The translations under genes were made by a program, and so were the position numbers. From the NCBI GenBank assembly GCA_030150315.1, contig JASLGB010000270.1, forward strand, positions 1 to 8,269: a stretch of 8,269 nucleotides of DNA, given 5' to 3'. Below the pieces are notes generated by a model. That model did no database searches. It had not been told where the DNA came from and was given only the letters and a program-made list of their open reading frames with translations. Origin of the DNA: Dokdonella sp. GTDB taxonomy: Bacteria; Pseudomonadota; Gammaproteobacteria; Xanthomonadales; Rhodanobacteraceae. This document shows, piece after piece, positions 1-6,149 of the stretch (the first letter of the stretch is position 1; the number at the start of each line of letters is the position of its first letter).

Positions 1-1131
1 CCGGCCTCGGCGGCGCTGTATCTGGACAAGGGCGAAGTGCCGAAAGCCGGCTGGACCTTGAAGTCGCCCGATCTCGCGCGCGTGCTGGAAGGCATTGCGG
101 CGCATGGCAACGACGGCTTTTACCGAGGTGCGCTGGCGCAGACGCTGGTCGACGGCGTGCGCAAGCAGGGTGGCCGCTGGACGCTGGACGATCTGGCGAA
201 ATACCAGGTGAAGGAGCGCGAGCCGCTCGCGTTCGACTACCGCGGCTGGCACATCGTGACGGCGGCGCCACCGTCCTCGGGCGGCATCGCGCTGGCGGAA
301 ATGTTCAACGTGCTTGGCGGCTACGACCTGTCCAGCCTCGATCGCGTGCATCGCGTGCACCTGACGGTCGAGGCGATGCGCCGCGCCTACCGCGACCGCG
401 CCGAATACCTCGGCGATCCCGATTTCGTCGAGATGCCGATCACGCAGCTGATGAGCGCGGACTACGCCGCCGGGTTGCGCGCCTCCATCCATCCGGAAAA
501 AGCCACGCCGAGCGAACTGCTGCCGCCGTACCTCGCGCCGGAGCAGGGCATGCACACGACGCATTTCTCGATCATGGACAAGGAAGGCAACCTCGTCGCC
601 GGCACGCAGACGGTCAATCTGCTGTTCGGTTCCGCCTTCGTCGTGCCGGGCACCGGTTTCGTGCTGAACAACGAAATGGACGATTTCGCGCTCGTTGCCG
701 GCAAGCCGAATGCGTTCGGCATGCTCGGCAACGACCGCAATGCGCCGCGTCCGGGCAGCCGCCCGCTGTCGTCCATGTCGCCGACCTTCGTGGTCGGCGA
801 GGATCGCGTCGGTGTCATCGGCACGCCGGGCGGCAGCCGCATCATCACCATGGTGCTGGAAGGCATCCTTGCCTTCATCGACGGCGAGCTGCCGGAGAAA
901 TTCGTCGCCAATCCGCGCTACCACCACCAGTACATGCCCGACGTGATCGCGGCCGAGCAGGGCGCGTTCACGCCGGAAGAGGTCAAGGCGCTGGAAGCGA
1001 TGGGACACAAGATCAACCAATCCGAGCGCCGCTGGGGCTTCATGAACGCGGTCAGCTGGGATCGCAAGACCGGCGCCGTGCATGCCGGTTCCGATCCGCG
1101 CGGTGATTCGGGCAGCGGAGTGGTGAAGTGA
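1..1131 (+). CDS. ggt: Gamma-glutamyltransferase (glutathione hydrolase), C-terminal part; 5' end outside window
   Basis: This N-terminal-nucleophile hydrolase cleaves the gamma-glutamyl bond of glutathione and related compounds, usually in the periplasm or outside the cell, after autoprocessing into a large and a small subunit. The frame is open from base 1 and the homology begins before any start codon, so the 5' end is missing; the GTG at 37 is internal. The processing site and catalytic nucleophile is the first Thr of Thr-Thr-His (codon 556-558), matching E. coli Thr391. Other family residues follow: the QTVN segment (equivalents of Thr409 and Asn411), NNEMDDF (Asp433 equivalent), PLSSMSPT, and the oxyanion-loop motif GTPGGSRI. 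An AGKPNAFG stretch after the MDDF motif looks like a lid loop, as in the E. coli enzyme. The C terminus (GSDPRGDSG) has the usual 'ASDPR' ending. The stop overlaps the next start, so it is probably the promoter-proximal member of the visible operon. Family certain; substrate not determined. Confidence 0.95.
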   Translation, partial: PASAALYLDKGEVPKAGWTLKSPDLARVLEGIAAHGNDGFYRGALAQTLVDGVRKQGGRWTLDDLAKYQVKEREPLAFDYRGWHIVTAAPPSSGGIALAEMFNVLGGYDLSSLDRVHRVHLTVEAMRRAYRDRAEYLGDPDFVEMPITQLMSADYAAGLRASIHPEKATPSELLPPYLAPEQGMHTTHFSIMDKEGNLVAGTQTVNLLFGSAFVVPGTGFVLNNEMDDFALVAGKPNAFGMLGNDRNAPRPGSRPLSSMSPTFVVGEDRVGVIGTPGGSRIITMVLEGILAFIDGELPEKFVANPRYHHQYMPDVIAAEQGAFTPEEVKALEAMGHKINQSERRWGFMNAVSWDRKTGAVHAGSDPRGDSGSGVVK

Positions 1132-1991
1132 AGCTCTGGTCGATCATCGGCAACTCGCAGAAGCTCGACGGCGGTGCGATGTTCGGCAACGTCCCGCGCG
1201 GCTTGTGGCAGCGCTGGATCGTTCCCGACGACGAGAACCGCATCCCGCTGGCCTGCCGCGCCTTGCTGGTCGACGACCTCGACGGCAAGACCGTTCTGTT
1301 CGAGACCGGCATCGGCGCGTTCTTCGAGCCGAAACTGCGTGAGCGCTTCGGCGTGGTGGAAGACCGCCACGTCCTGCTCGATTCGCTAGCCGCGGCCGGG
1401 TTCTCGCACGAGGACATCGACGCGGTGGTGATCTCGCATCTGCATTTCGACCACGCCGGCGGCCTGCTCGCGCCGTGGCGTGAGGGTACTGCGCCCGAAC
1501 TGCTGTTCCCCAACGCGACCTATGTCGTCGGCGAGGAATGCTGGCAGCGCGCGGTGCATCCGCATCCGCGCGACCGTGCCTCGTTCATTGCCGAGCTGCA
1601 GCCGTTGCTGGAGGCGTCGGGGCGTCTCGAACGCGTGCAGGGCGCACATTCGGCCACGCTGGGCGACAAGGTTCGATTCAGCTATTCGAGCGGCCACACG
1701 CCTGGCCTGATGCTGGCCGAAGTGGCGACCGGCGAGGGCGGCATCGTTTTCTGCGCCGACCTGATTCCCGGCAGGCCCTGGGTGCATCTGCCGGTGACGA
1801 TGGGCTACGACCGTTACCCGGAATTGCTGATCGACGAGAAGCGCGCTTTTCTCGACGACAAGCTCGCACGCAACGTGCGGCTGTTCTTCACGCACGATGT
1901 CGGTTGCGCCGCCGCGCGGGTCGCGCGCGACGAAAAAGGTCGATGGTCAACCGTGGACGAGCAGGCCGAACTGGCCGGGGAAGCCGCATGA
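1128..1991 (+). CDS. Metallo-beta-lactamase-fold hydrolase, AHL-lactonase/YflN-like subgroup
   Basis: This 287-residue zinc-type hydrolase has the full metallo-beta-lactamase metal-ligand set. HLHFDH lies at residues 104-109 in the context SHLHFDHAGG. His190 is in SSGHTPG, Asp211 in FCADLIP, and His256 in FFTHD. The spacing and the SHLHFDHAGG context resemble AHL lactonases and the COG0491 hydrolases more than classical beta-lactamases or glyoxalase II, but the substrate cannot be read from sequence. There is no signal peptide, so it is probably cytoplasmic. The start is a GTG overlapping the previous stop as GTGA, with GGAG seven bases upstream. No later start is plausible because the first strand (MKLWSIIGNS) is needed for the fold. 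Its own stop overlaps the next ATG. Coupling on both sides suggests tight co-expression with the gamma-glutamyltransferase and the TMEM43-like gene. Fold certain; the lactonase subgroup is a resemblance only. Confidence 0.9.
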   Translation: MKLWSIIGNSQKLDGGAMFGNVPRGLWQRWIVPDDENRIPLACRALLVDDLDGKTVLFETGIGAFFEPKLRERFGVVEDRHVLLDSLAAAGFSHEDIDAVVISHLHFDHAGGLLAPWREGTAPELLFPNATYVVGEECWQRAVHPHPRDRASFIAELQPLLEASGRLERVQGAHSATLGDKVRFSYSSGHTPGLMLAEVATGEGGIVFCADLIPGRPWVHLPVTMGYDRYPELLIDEKRAFLDDKLARNVRLFFTHDVGCAAARVARDEKGRWSTVDEQAELAGEAA

Positions 1992-2698
1992 GTCGGCGCG
2001 CGGGCAGTGGCCAGGGCAGCAGTGTCGTCATGGGTGCCTTGCTCGCTTGCGCGATCGGTGGCGGTCTCTGGTATGCGTGGCAGAACCGCGACACGCTGAC
2101 ACGCGCGCCGAAGGCCAGCCCGGTGGCGGCACCGGTGGCGCCGCCCACCGCCGGCACGACTGCGCCGGTACGCATCGACGAGATCGTGCGCGGCGCTTCG
2201 GCGCTGCGCGACGACCAGCTTGGCATCGAGGCACCCGCCGGGCCGCTGGCGCTGGTGCGAACGGTCGAGCTGCTGCAATGGCAGGAGCGCTGCAACGGCG
2301 GCGCCTGCGAATACGTCAAGGCCTGGTCGCCGGAGCCAATCGATTCCGGCGCGTTTCGTCAGCCCAAGGGCCACGAAAACAGCGGGCGCCTGCCTTTCCG
2401 CAGCCGCACGTTTTCCGCCACGGAATTGCGCGCCGGCGATCTCGTGCTCGATCCGGCGTTCTCGCAGCAGCTGCCGATGCGCAGCGCGCAGTCCAGTCCG
2501 ATGCCGGTGCGGGCGGCGCAGCTGCCGCCCAACCTCGCCGCGACGTTCCGCGAAAAAGACGGCGCCCTGTATGCCGGGGATCCGGCGCGACCGTCGATCG
2601 GCGATCTGCGCGTGCGTTACTCGACCTTGTCGCTGGCGGCACGGCAGACGTTTGCCGGCGTGCGCGAAGGCAAGCGTCTGAAGCCGACGCCGCGCTGA
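1988..2698 (+). CDS. TMEM43-like membrane-anchored protein, short form without C-terminal helices
   Basis: This 236-residue protein resembles the TMEM43 (DUF1625) family of bacteria and eukaryotes, a membrane family without a firm biochemical role in bacteria. One hydrophobic segment at about residues 12-31 is followed by an Ala/Pro-rich linker (about 41-61). The body has family-type signatures: LVRTVELLQWQE (89-100), a CEYVKAWS segment (107-114), IDSGAFRQPKGHEN (118-131), LPFRSRTFSA (135-144), and a terminal SIGDLRVRYST (203-213). Cys102 and Cys107 flank a short loop where a disulfide could form. Typical bacterial members continue after the 'GD-R-R' strand into several membrane helices. Here the frame stops about 23 residues later, and only 30 bases separate it from the next gene, so no remnant fits. 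The ATG overlaps the previous stop (ATGA) and has GGGGAA five bases upstream. Earlier in-frame starts would run through the hydrolase gene. Family call moderate to good; function unknown. Confidence 0.75.
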   Translation: MSRRAGSGQGSSVVMGALLACAIGGGLWYAWQNRDTLTRAPKASPVAAPVAPPTAGTTAPVRIDEIVRGASALRDDQLGIEAPAGPLALVRTVELLQWQERCNGGACEYVKAWSPEPIDSGAFRQPKGHENSGRLPFRSRTFSATELRAGDLVLDPAFSQQLPMRSAQSSPMPVRAAQLPPNLAATFREKDGALYAGDPARPSIGDLRVRYSTLSLAARQTFAGVREGKRLKPTPR

Positions 2699-2728
2699 AG
2701 CCGTTTCATCCGAACCGTAGGGGGAGCC

Positions 2729-3115
2729 ATGCACATCACGGGAATCTACGCGGCGCTGTCGGCCTTGCTGGTACTGGTTCTTGCGCTGCGCATTTCGCAG
2801 ATCCGCCATGCCGGCAAGATCGGCATTGGCGATGGCGGCGACCGCGAGCTGACCAAGCGCATCCGCGTGCATGCGAACGCGCTGGAAAATCTTCCGCTGG
2901 CCCTGCTGTTGCTGCTTCTGCTCGAACTGAACCAGACGCGCCCGGAGTGGCTGCATGCCTTCGGCATCCTGCTGATCCTTGCGCGCGTCGCGCATGCCGC
3001 GGGTTTTTCGCGCACCGCCGGTTACAGCTTCGGCCGCTTTGCCGGCACGGCGCTGACCTGGTTGCTGATGCTCGGCATGTCGCTGCTGCTGCTTTGGCAG
3101 TGGTTGGCACGCTGA
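2729..3115 (+). CDS. MAPEG-family small integral membrane protein
   Basis: This 128-residue protein has four hydrophobic helices at about 4-21, 53-69, 75-92 and 104-126, the usual length and layout of bacterial MAPEG proteins (membrane-associated proteins in eicosanoid and glutathione metabolism). The diagnostic motif RVHANALENLP (residues 46-56) sits between helices 1 and 2 with its conserved Asn and Glu, followed by LARVAHAAGFSR (84-95). Characterised family members bind glutathione and have transferase or peroxidase activity, but the bacterial YecN-type relatives have no firm assignment. A strong Shine-Dalgarno (AGGGGGAG, 2719-2726) lies just before the ATG. It lies 30 bases after the TMEM43-like gene on the same strand and is probably in the same transcript. 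A glutathione link would fit the upstream gamma-glutamyltransferase, but that is inference. It converges on the Nudix gene with 30 bases between stops. Confidence 0.9.
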   Translation: MHITGIYAALSALLVLVLALRISQIRHAGKIGIGDGGDRELTKRIRVHANALENLPLALLLLLLLELNQTRPEWLHAFGILLILARVAHAAGFSRTAGYSFGRFAGTALTWLLMLGMSLLLLWQWLAR

Positions 3116-3122
3116 TCCGTAC

Positions 3123-3143
3123 GCGCGCCCCGGCGGGCCGCGC
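3123..3143. terminator. Possible short GC hairpin between convergent genes
   Basis: The arms GCGCGCCC (3123-3130) and GGG-C-CGCGC (3135-3143) pair with one bulged C and a 4-base loop. The hairpin lies in the 30-base gap between the convergent MAPEG and Nudix stops, where a bidirectional terminator is expected. There is no U-tract, and the high GC content makes chance pairing likely. Confidence 0.3.
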
Positions 3144-3145
3144 AC

Positions 3146-3682
3146 TCAGGAAAACAGCGCATCGCCGTGTTCGAGCAGGTACAGCCCGGCGAAAATCTTC
3201 GGGTCGATCGAGTAGCCGGCGCGGATCTTGTCGACCAGCCATTGCGCCGTGTCCGCGCGCGGAATCTCGTGCACGGTGATTTCCTCGGTCTCGTCCCCGC
3301 CGCCGTCGTGGACCTTCTCCAGGTCGTGCGCCAGCACGAAGGCGAGGATCTCGTTGCTCATGCCGGCCGAGGTCGGGCCGGCCATCAGGAACGCGATGCG
3401 TCCCGCGCGCCAGCCAGTCTCCTCGATCAGCTCGCGGTAGGCCGCCTCGACCGCGCTTTCGTCGGCACTGTCGGCCACATCGCCGACCAGTCCGGCCGGC
3501 ATTTCGATCGTCATGCACTCGATCGCCGGGCGGTACTGCTCGACGAACAGGATGCGGTCTTCCGGCGTCACCGCGATGATCATGACGCCGCCGCCGGGGT
3601 TGGTGCGTTCGGCATATTCCCAGCGCCCGCGCTTCTTCAGGCGCAGCCATTTTCCGTTGCAAAGCGTAAGGGTTTCGGTCAT
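3146..3682 (-). CDS. Nudix hydrolase, ADP-ribose pyrophosphatase-like
   Basis: This 178-residue Nudix hydrolase probably splits ADP-ribose or a similar nucleoside diphosphate sugar into AMP and the sugar phosphate, as a cytoplasmic housecleaning enzyme. The Nudix helix is clear at residues 75-91: Glu75, seven residues, then RELIEETGW with metal-binding Glu84, Glu87 and Glu88. The first loop (EMPAGLVGD, 60-68) is longer than the textbook box: the glycine before Glu75 is separated by seven residues, not five. The EQYRPAIE segment (48-55) and the GPTSAGMSNE segment (102-111) are typical of the ADP-ribose subgroup. The start was set at 3682 (MTETLTL). Upstream extension to 3883 would add 67 unconserved residues antisense to the neighbouring signal peptide. 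The gene is divergent from the TPR/propeller gene (73 bases) and convergent with the MAPEG gene. Exact substrate uncertain. Confidence 0.9.
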   Translation of the reverse strand: MTETLTLCNGKWLRLKKRGRWEYAERTNPGGGVMIIAVTPEDRILFVEQYRPAIECMTIEMPAGLVGDVADSADESAVEAAYRELIEETGWRAGRIAFLMAGPTSAGMSNEILAFVLAHDLEKVHDGGGDETEEITVHEIPRADTAQWLVDKIRAGYSIDPKIFAGLYLLEHGDALFS

Positions 3683-3755
3683 CTTGGGCGGCTTTCTGAA
3701 CTTTCCAGTGAAGGTCCGGTCTGCATTGCTCCGGCTAGCTTGCGAGGTATTCCCG
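3683..3755. promoter_or_regulatory. Divergent promoter gap between Nudix and TPR/propeller genes
   Basis: Two genes start outward from this 73-base gap, so at least two promoters must lie in or near it. I see no convincing -35/-10 pair for either direction. A CCGGCTAG string at 3732-3739 recurs upstream of pntAA (6826-6833). A weak GAGG lies just before the plus-strand ATG. Confidence 0.4.
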
Positions 3756-5222
3756 ATGAAGATCAAGCGCATTGTGGGCGCATTCGTGCTCGCTTCGATG
3801 ACAGCGGTGGCCGTGGCGCAAACAGGGGCTTCGCGGCCCGCGCTGGATCCGGCCAAGCTGACGCAGGAGCAGATCGCCGGCACCCAGCGCCCCGAGGCGC
3901 TTGGCCGCCTGCTGGACCTGTATCAGCGCAGCGGCGACATGGAGCGCCTGACCTGGACGCTGGAGCGCATGGGGCAGCTGCGGCCGAACGTGGTCGAGTA
4001 CCGCCTGGCACTGGCGCGCACCTACGCGCTGCGCGATCTCAAGTCCAAGACCTATGACCTGCTGCTGTCGATGCAGCGGCAGGGGCTGGGCTATGAACTG
4101 GCCAAGGACAAGAACTTCGAGAAGGTTTCCACGACCAAGGTCTGGAAGTACATCGTCGATACGCTGGACACCAACCTGAAGCCGTTCGGCGAAGGCCGGG
4201 TGGTGTTCTCCCTGCCCAAGGGCGATCACCTCTACGAAGCGCTTGGCTACGATCCGGCGCGCAAGCAGTTCCTCGTCGGCAGCGTCCGCGACGGCACGAT
4301 CCAGCGCAAGTCGAAGGACGGCAAGCTCGAGGACTTCATCAAGGCAGACGCCACCAACGGCATGTGGAGCGTGTACGCGCTGTCGGCCGTGCCGGAAGAC
4401 GATGCCCTCTACGTGGCCAGCACCGCGTCGGTCTACTTCCGCGACTTCAACAAGGACGACTACGGCAAGGCCGGCGTGTTCAAGTTCCAGTTGTCCACCG
4501 GCAAGTTCCTGACCAAGTACGTGCTGGAGCCGGATGCCGAGGCACGCACGCTGTCCAGCATCGTCGCCGGCAAGGGCGGTCGCGTGTTCGCCGCCGATGG
4601 CCTGCGTAACCAGATCTACCGCGTCGACGGCAAGTCGCTGAAGGTGCTGGTGAGCAACCCGCAGTTGACCAGCGTGCGCGGACTGGCGCTGGACGATGCC
4701 GGCAAGCGGCTCTACTTCGCCGACTACATGCTCGGCGTGTTCGGTGTCGACCTGGCCGCCGGCAAGGGCTTCGACCTGCAATACGATCAGGCGTCGCTGT
4801 TCCTCGGCGGCGTCGATGGCCTGTACTGGTACGACAACTCGCTGGCCATCGTGCAGAACGGCATGCAGCCGCATCGCGTGATGCGCCTGTCGCTGGACAG
4901 CGACGGCAAGAAGGTCACGCGCGTGGCGCCGATCGACGCCGCCAATGCCGCGTTCGGCGTGACCTCCGGCGGTGTCCTCGTCGACAGCGATCTCTATTTC
5001 ATCGCCAACAGCCAGCGCAACGAATACGGTACCTACGGGACGCCGAAGGGCGATGCCAAGCTCGCCGCCGTGGACGTTTTCCGCAGCGACCTGAAATTCA
5101 ACGCGGCCACCGCCATGAGCATCCGCAGCGGCGCGCCGATGCTGGCGCCGCCGACGTCCACGCCGGGCAGCGGCGACTTCTGGAACGTCAAGAGCGGCTC
5201 GGTCAGCTGCCCGTCCGACTGA
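3756..5222 (+). CDS. Exported protein with TPR-like helices and beta-propeller-like C-terminal domain, function unknown
   Basis: This 488-residue protein starts with a classical signal peptide (KIKR, a hydrophobic core, AVA before Gln22), so cleavage after Ala21 and a periplasmic location are likely. Residues 45-125 form amphipathic helical pairs of TPR type (RPEALGRLLDLYQRSGDMERL, then NVVEYRLALARTYALRD), about two repeats. From about residue 147 to 455 there are repeated beta-rich blades of SMP-30/YncE/NHL-like pattern. These blades include YEALGYDPARKQFLVGSV (160-177), GGRVFAADGLRNQIYRVDG (274-292), GLALDDAGKRLYFADY (309-324) and GVLVDSDLYFIANSQ (406-420). I cannot see the metal-ligand set of a lactonase well enough to call an enzyme. 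The tail is Pro/Ser/Thr/Gly-rich and ends SCPSD. The start was chosen for the signal peptide; upstream in-frame codons from 3513 overlap the Nudix gene. Coding looks intact, and a strong hairpin follows the stop. It may be a binding or scaffold protein, but no partner is evident nearby. Confidence 0.85.
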   Translation: MKIKRIVGAFVLASMTAVAVAQTGASRPALDPAKLTQEQIAGTQRPEALGRLLDLYQRSGDMERLTWTLERMGQLRPNVVEYRLALARTYALRDLKSKTYDLLLSMQRQGLGYELAKDKNFEKVSTTKVWKYIVDTLDTNLKPFGEGRVVFSLPKGDHLYEALGYDPARKQFLVGSVRDGTIQRKSKDGKLEDFIKADATNGMWSVYALSAVPEDDALYVASTASVYFRDFNKDDYGKAGVFKFQLSTGKFLTKYVLEPDAEARTLSSIVAGKGGRVFAADGLRNQIYRVDGKSLKVLVSNPQLTSVRGLALDDAGKRLYFADYMLGVFGVDLAAGKGFDLQYDQASLFLGGVDGLYWYDNSLAIVQNGMQPHRVMRLSLDSDGKKVTRVAPIDAANAAFGVTSGGVLVDSDLYFIANSQRNEYGTYGTPKGDAKLAAVDVFRSDLKFNAATAMSIRSGAPMLAPPTSTPGSGDFWNVKSGSVSCPSD

Positions 5223-5232
5223 CCGTTCCGAT

Positions 5233-5259
5233 GATGCGGGGCCGCTCCGGCCCCGCATC
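5233..5259. terminator. Perfect 12-bp hairpin, probable bidirectional terminator
   Basis: GATGCGGGGCCG (5233-5244) and CGGCCCCGCATC (5248-5259) are perfect reverse complements around a 3-base CTC loop. The hairpin begins 11 bases after the stop of the TPR/propeller gene and lies 2 bases beyond the stop of the convergent exonuclease gene. It can therefore end transcription from both sides. No clear U-tract follows on either strand, so termination may be only partial or may protect the mRNA 3' ends. Confidence 0.8.
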
Positions 5260-5261
5260 GC

Positions 5262-6149
5262 TCAGGCCGTGGCCAGCGCGCGGATGCGTGCCCGCGTCAG
5301 CGCGCCGAAGTTGAGCCGATCCAGCAAGAGATCCAGATCGTCGCCGAACGCGCGGCGGCGATAGGCGCTTTCGTCGGCCGGAACCGGCGCATCCAGCGCA
5401 ATGCCGGTCAATTGCCGCGACAGCCGTGCCAGTTGCGCATTTTCCGCCAGCTTGCGCGAGATCGCCGCGGCGCCGCGCAGGCGCAGGAAGGCGACTTCGT
5501 CGGCGCGATCCAGCAGCGCATCGAGCGTGCCGAACAGGCCCAGCAGCACCGCCGCGGTCTTCGCGCCGATGCCGGGCACGCCGGGGATGTTGTCGACCGC
5601 ATCGCCGGTCAGTGCCAGGAAATCGGCGACCTGATCCGGGCGCACGCCCAGTCGCGACTTCACGCCGGCGCCGTCCCAGCGCAGGTTGCGCGAGGGATCC
5701 CATTGTTCGTCGTGCAGGCCGATGAGCTGGCCGAAATCCTTGTCCGCCGACACGATCACGCTGCGCATGCCGCCGCGCCGCAGGGTTTCCAGCGCGCTGC
5801 CGATCAGGTCATCCGCCTCGTAGCGCGTGTCGCGCAGCACCGTCGCGCCGAGTGCCTGCGCGATGCGACGGCAGGCGTCGAACTGGCGCAGCAGATCTGG
5901 CGGCGCGGGCGGACGGTTGGCCTTGTAGTCGGCATAGATCTCGTTGCGGAAGCAGGTCGTCAGCGACTCGTCGAACGCCACCGCCAGATGCGTTGGCCGC
6001 GCGCGCTCGAACAGGTCGAGCAGGAAGCGCGCGAAGCCGTGCACCGCGTGCGCCGGCGCACCTTCGGCATCGAGCACGTCAGGCCCTTGGGCAAACCAGG
6101 CGCGGCAGACGTAAAGGCTGCCGTCGACCAGATGCGCGGTCTGCGTCAT
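5262..6149 (-). CDS. Stand-alone 5'-3' exonuclease / flap nuclease of the DNA polymerase I N-terminal family
   Basis: This 295-residue protein matches the 5'-nuclease domain of bacterial DNA polymerase I without a polymerase attached. Such enzymes remove 5' flaps or degrade DNA and RNA 5' ends. All acidic metal-site positions of the E. coli Pol I domain have counterparts: Asp9 (LVDGS), Asp60 (AFDE), Glu111/Asp113/Asp114 (EADD), Asp136/Asp138 (ADKDF), and Asp183/Asp186 (GDAVDNIPG). The helical-arch segment FRNEIYADYKANRPP (67-81) and the helix-3-turn-helix DNA-binding motif NIPGVPGIGAKTAA (187-200) are both present. The ATG at 6149 overlaps the stop of the nitroreductase gene as ATGA, giving translational coupling. 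Its own Shine-Dalgarno is weak. Upstream open frame exists as far as 8264 on this strand, but it runs through the nitroreductase gene in another frame and antisense to pntAA. E. coli Xni (ExoIX) is a shorter relative that lacks part of the ligand set. Role probably in RNA-primer removal or repair; family certain. Confidence 0.93.
   Translation of the reverse strand: MTQTAHLVDGSLYVCRAWFAQGPDVLDAEGAPAHAVHGFARFLLDLFERARPTHLAVAFDESLTTCFRNEIYADYKANRPPAPPDLLRQFDACRRIAQALGATVLRDTRYEADDLIGSALETLRRGGMRSVIVSADKDFGQLIGLHDEQWDPSRNLRWDGAGVKSRLGVRPDQVADFLALTGDAVDNIPGVPGIGAKTAAVLLGLFGTLDALLDRADEVAFLRLRGAAAISRKLAENAQLARLSRQLTGIALDAPVPADESAYRRRAFGDDLDLLLDRLNFGALTRARIRALATA

Noticed and set aside
37..39. The GTG at 37 as the start of gamma-glutamyltransferase
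   Set aside because: The open frame and homology-like sequence begin before it, and the enzyme's large subunit must extend well upstream. The gene is simply cut by the window.
1538..1987. An in-frame upstream extension of the TMEM43-like protein
   Set aside because: The extra 150 residues overlap the hydrolase gene in another frame and look like shadow translation. The ATG at 1988 has a Shine-Dalgarno and overlaps the upstream stop.
1814..3145. A 443-codon open frame on the minus strand across the TMEM43-like and MAPEG genes
   Set aside because: Low-complexity Arg/Gln/Ala-rich translation antisense to two well-supported genes; no domain seen.
3683..3883. A longer N terminus for the Nudix protein
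   Set aside because: The 67 added residues have no Nudix-family character and are antisense to the signal peptide and promoter of the divergent gene.
3735..5258. A 507-codon open frame antisense to the TPR/propeller gene
   Set aside because: Composition is His/Gln/Val/Ala/Arg-rich without recognisable motifs, and it mirrors a gene with a clear signal peptide and fold. It is a typical GC-rich shadow frame.
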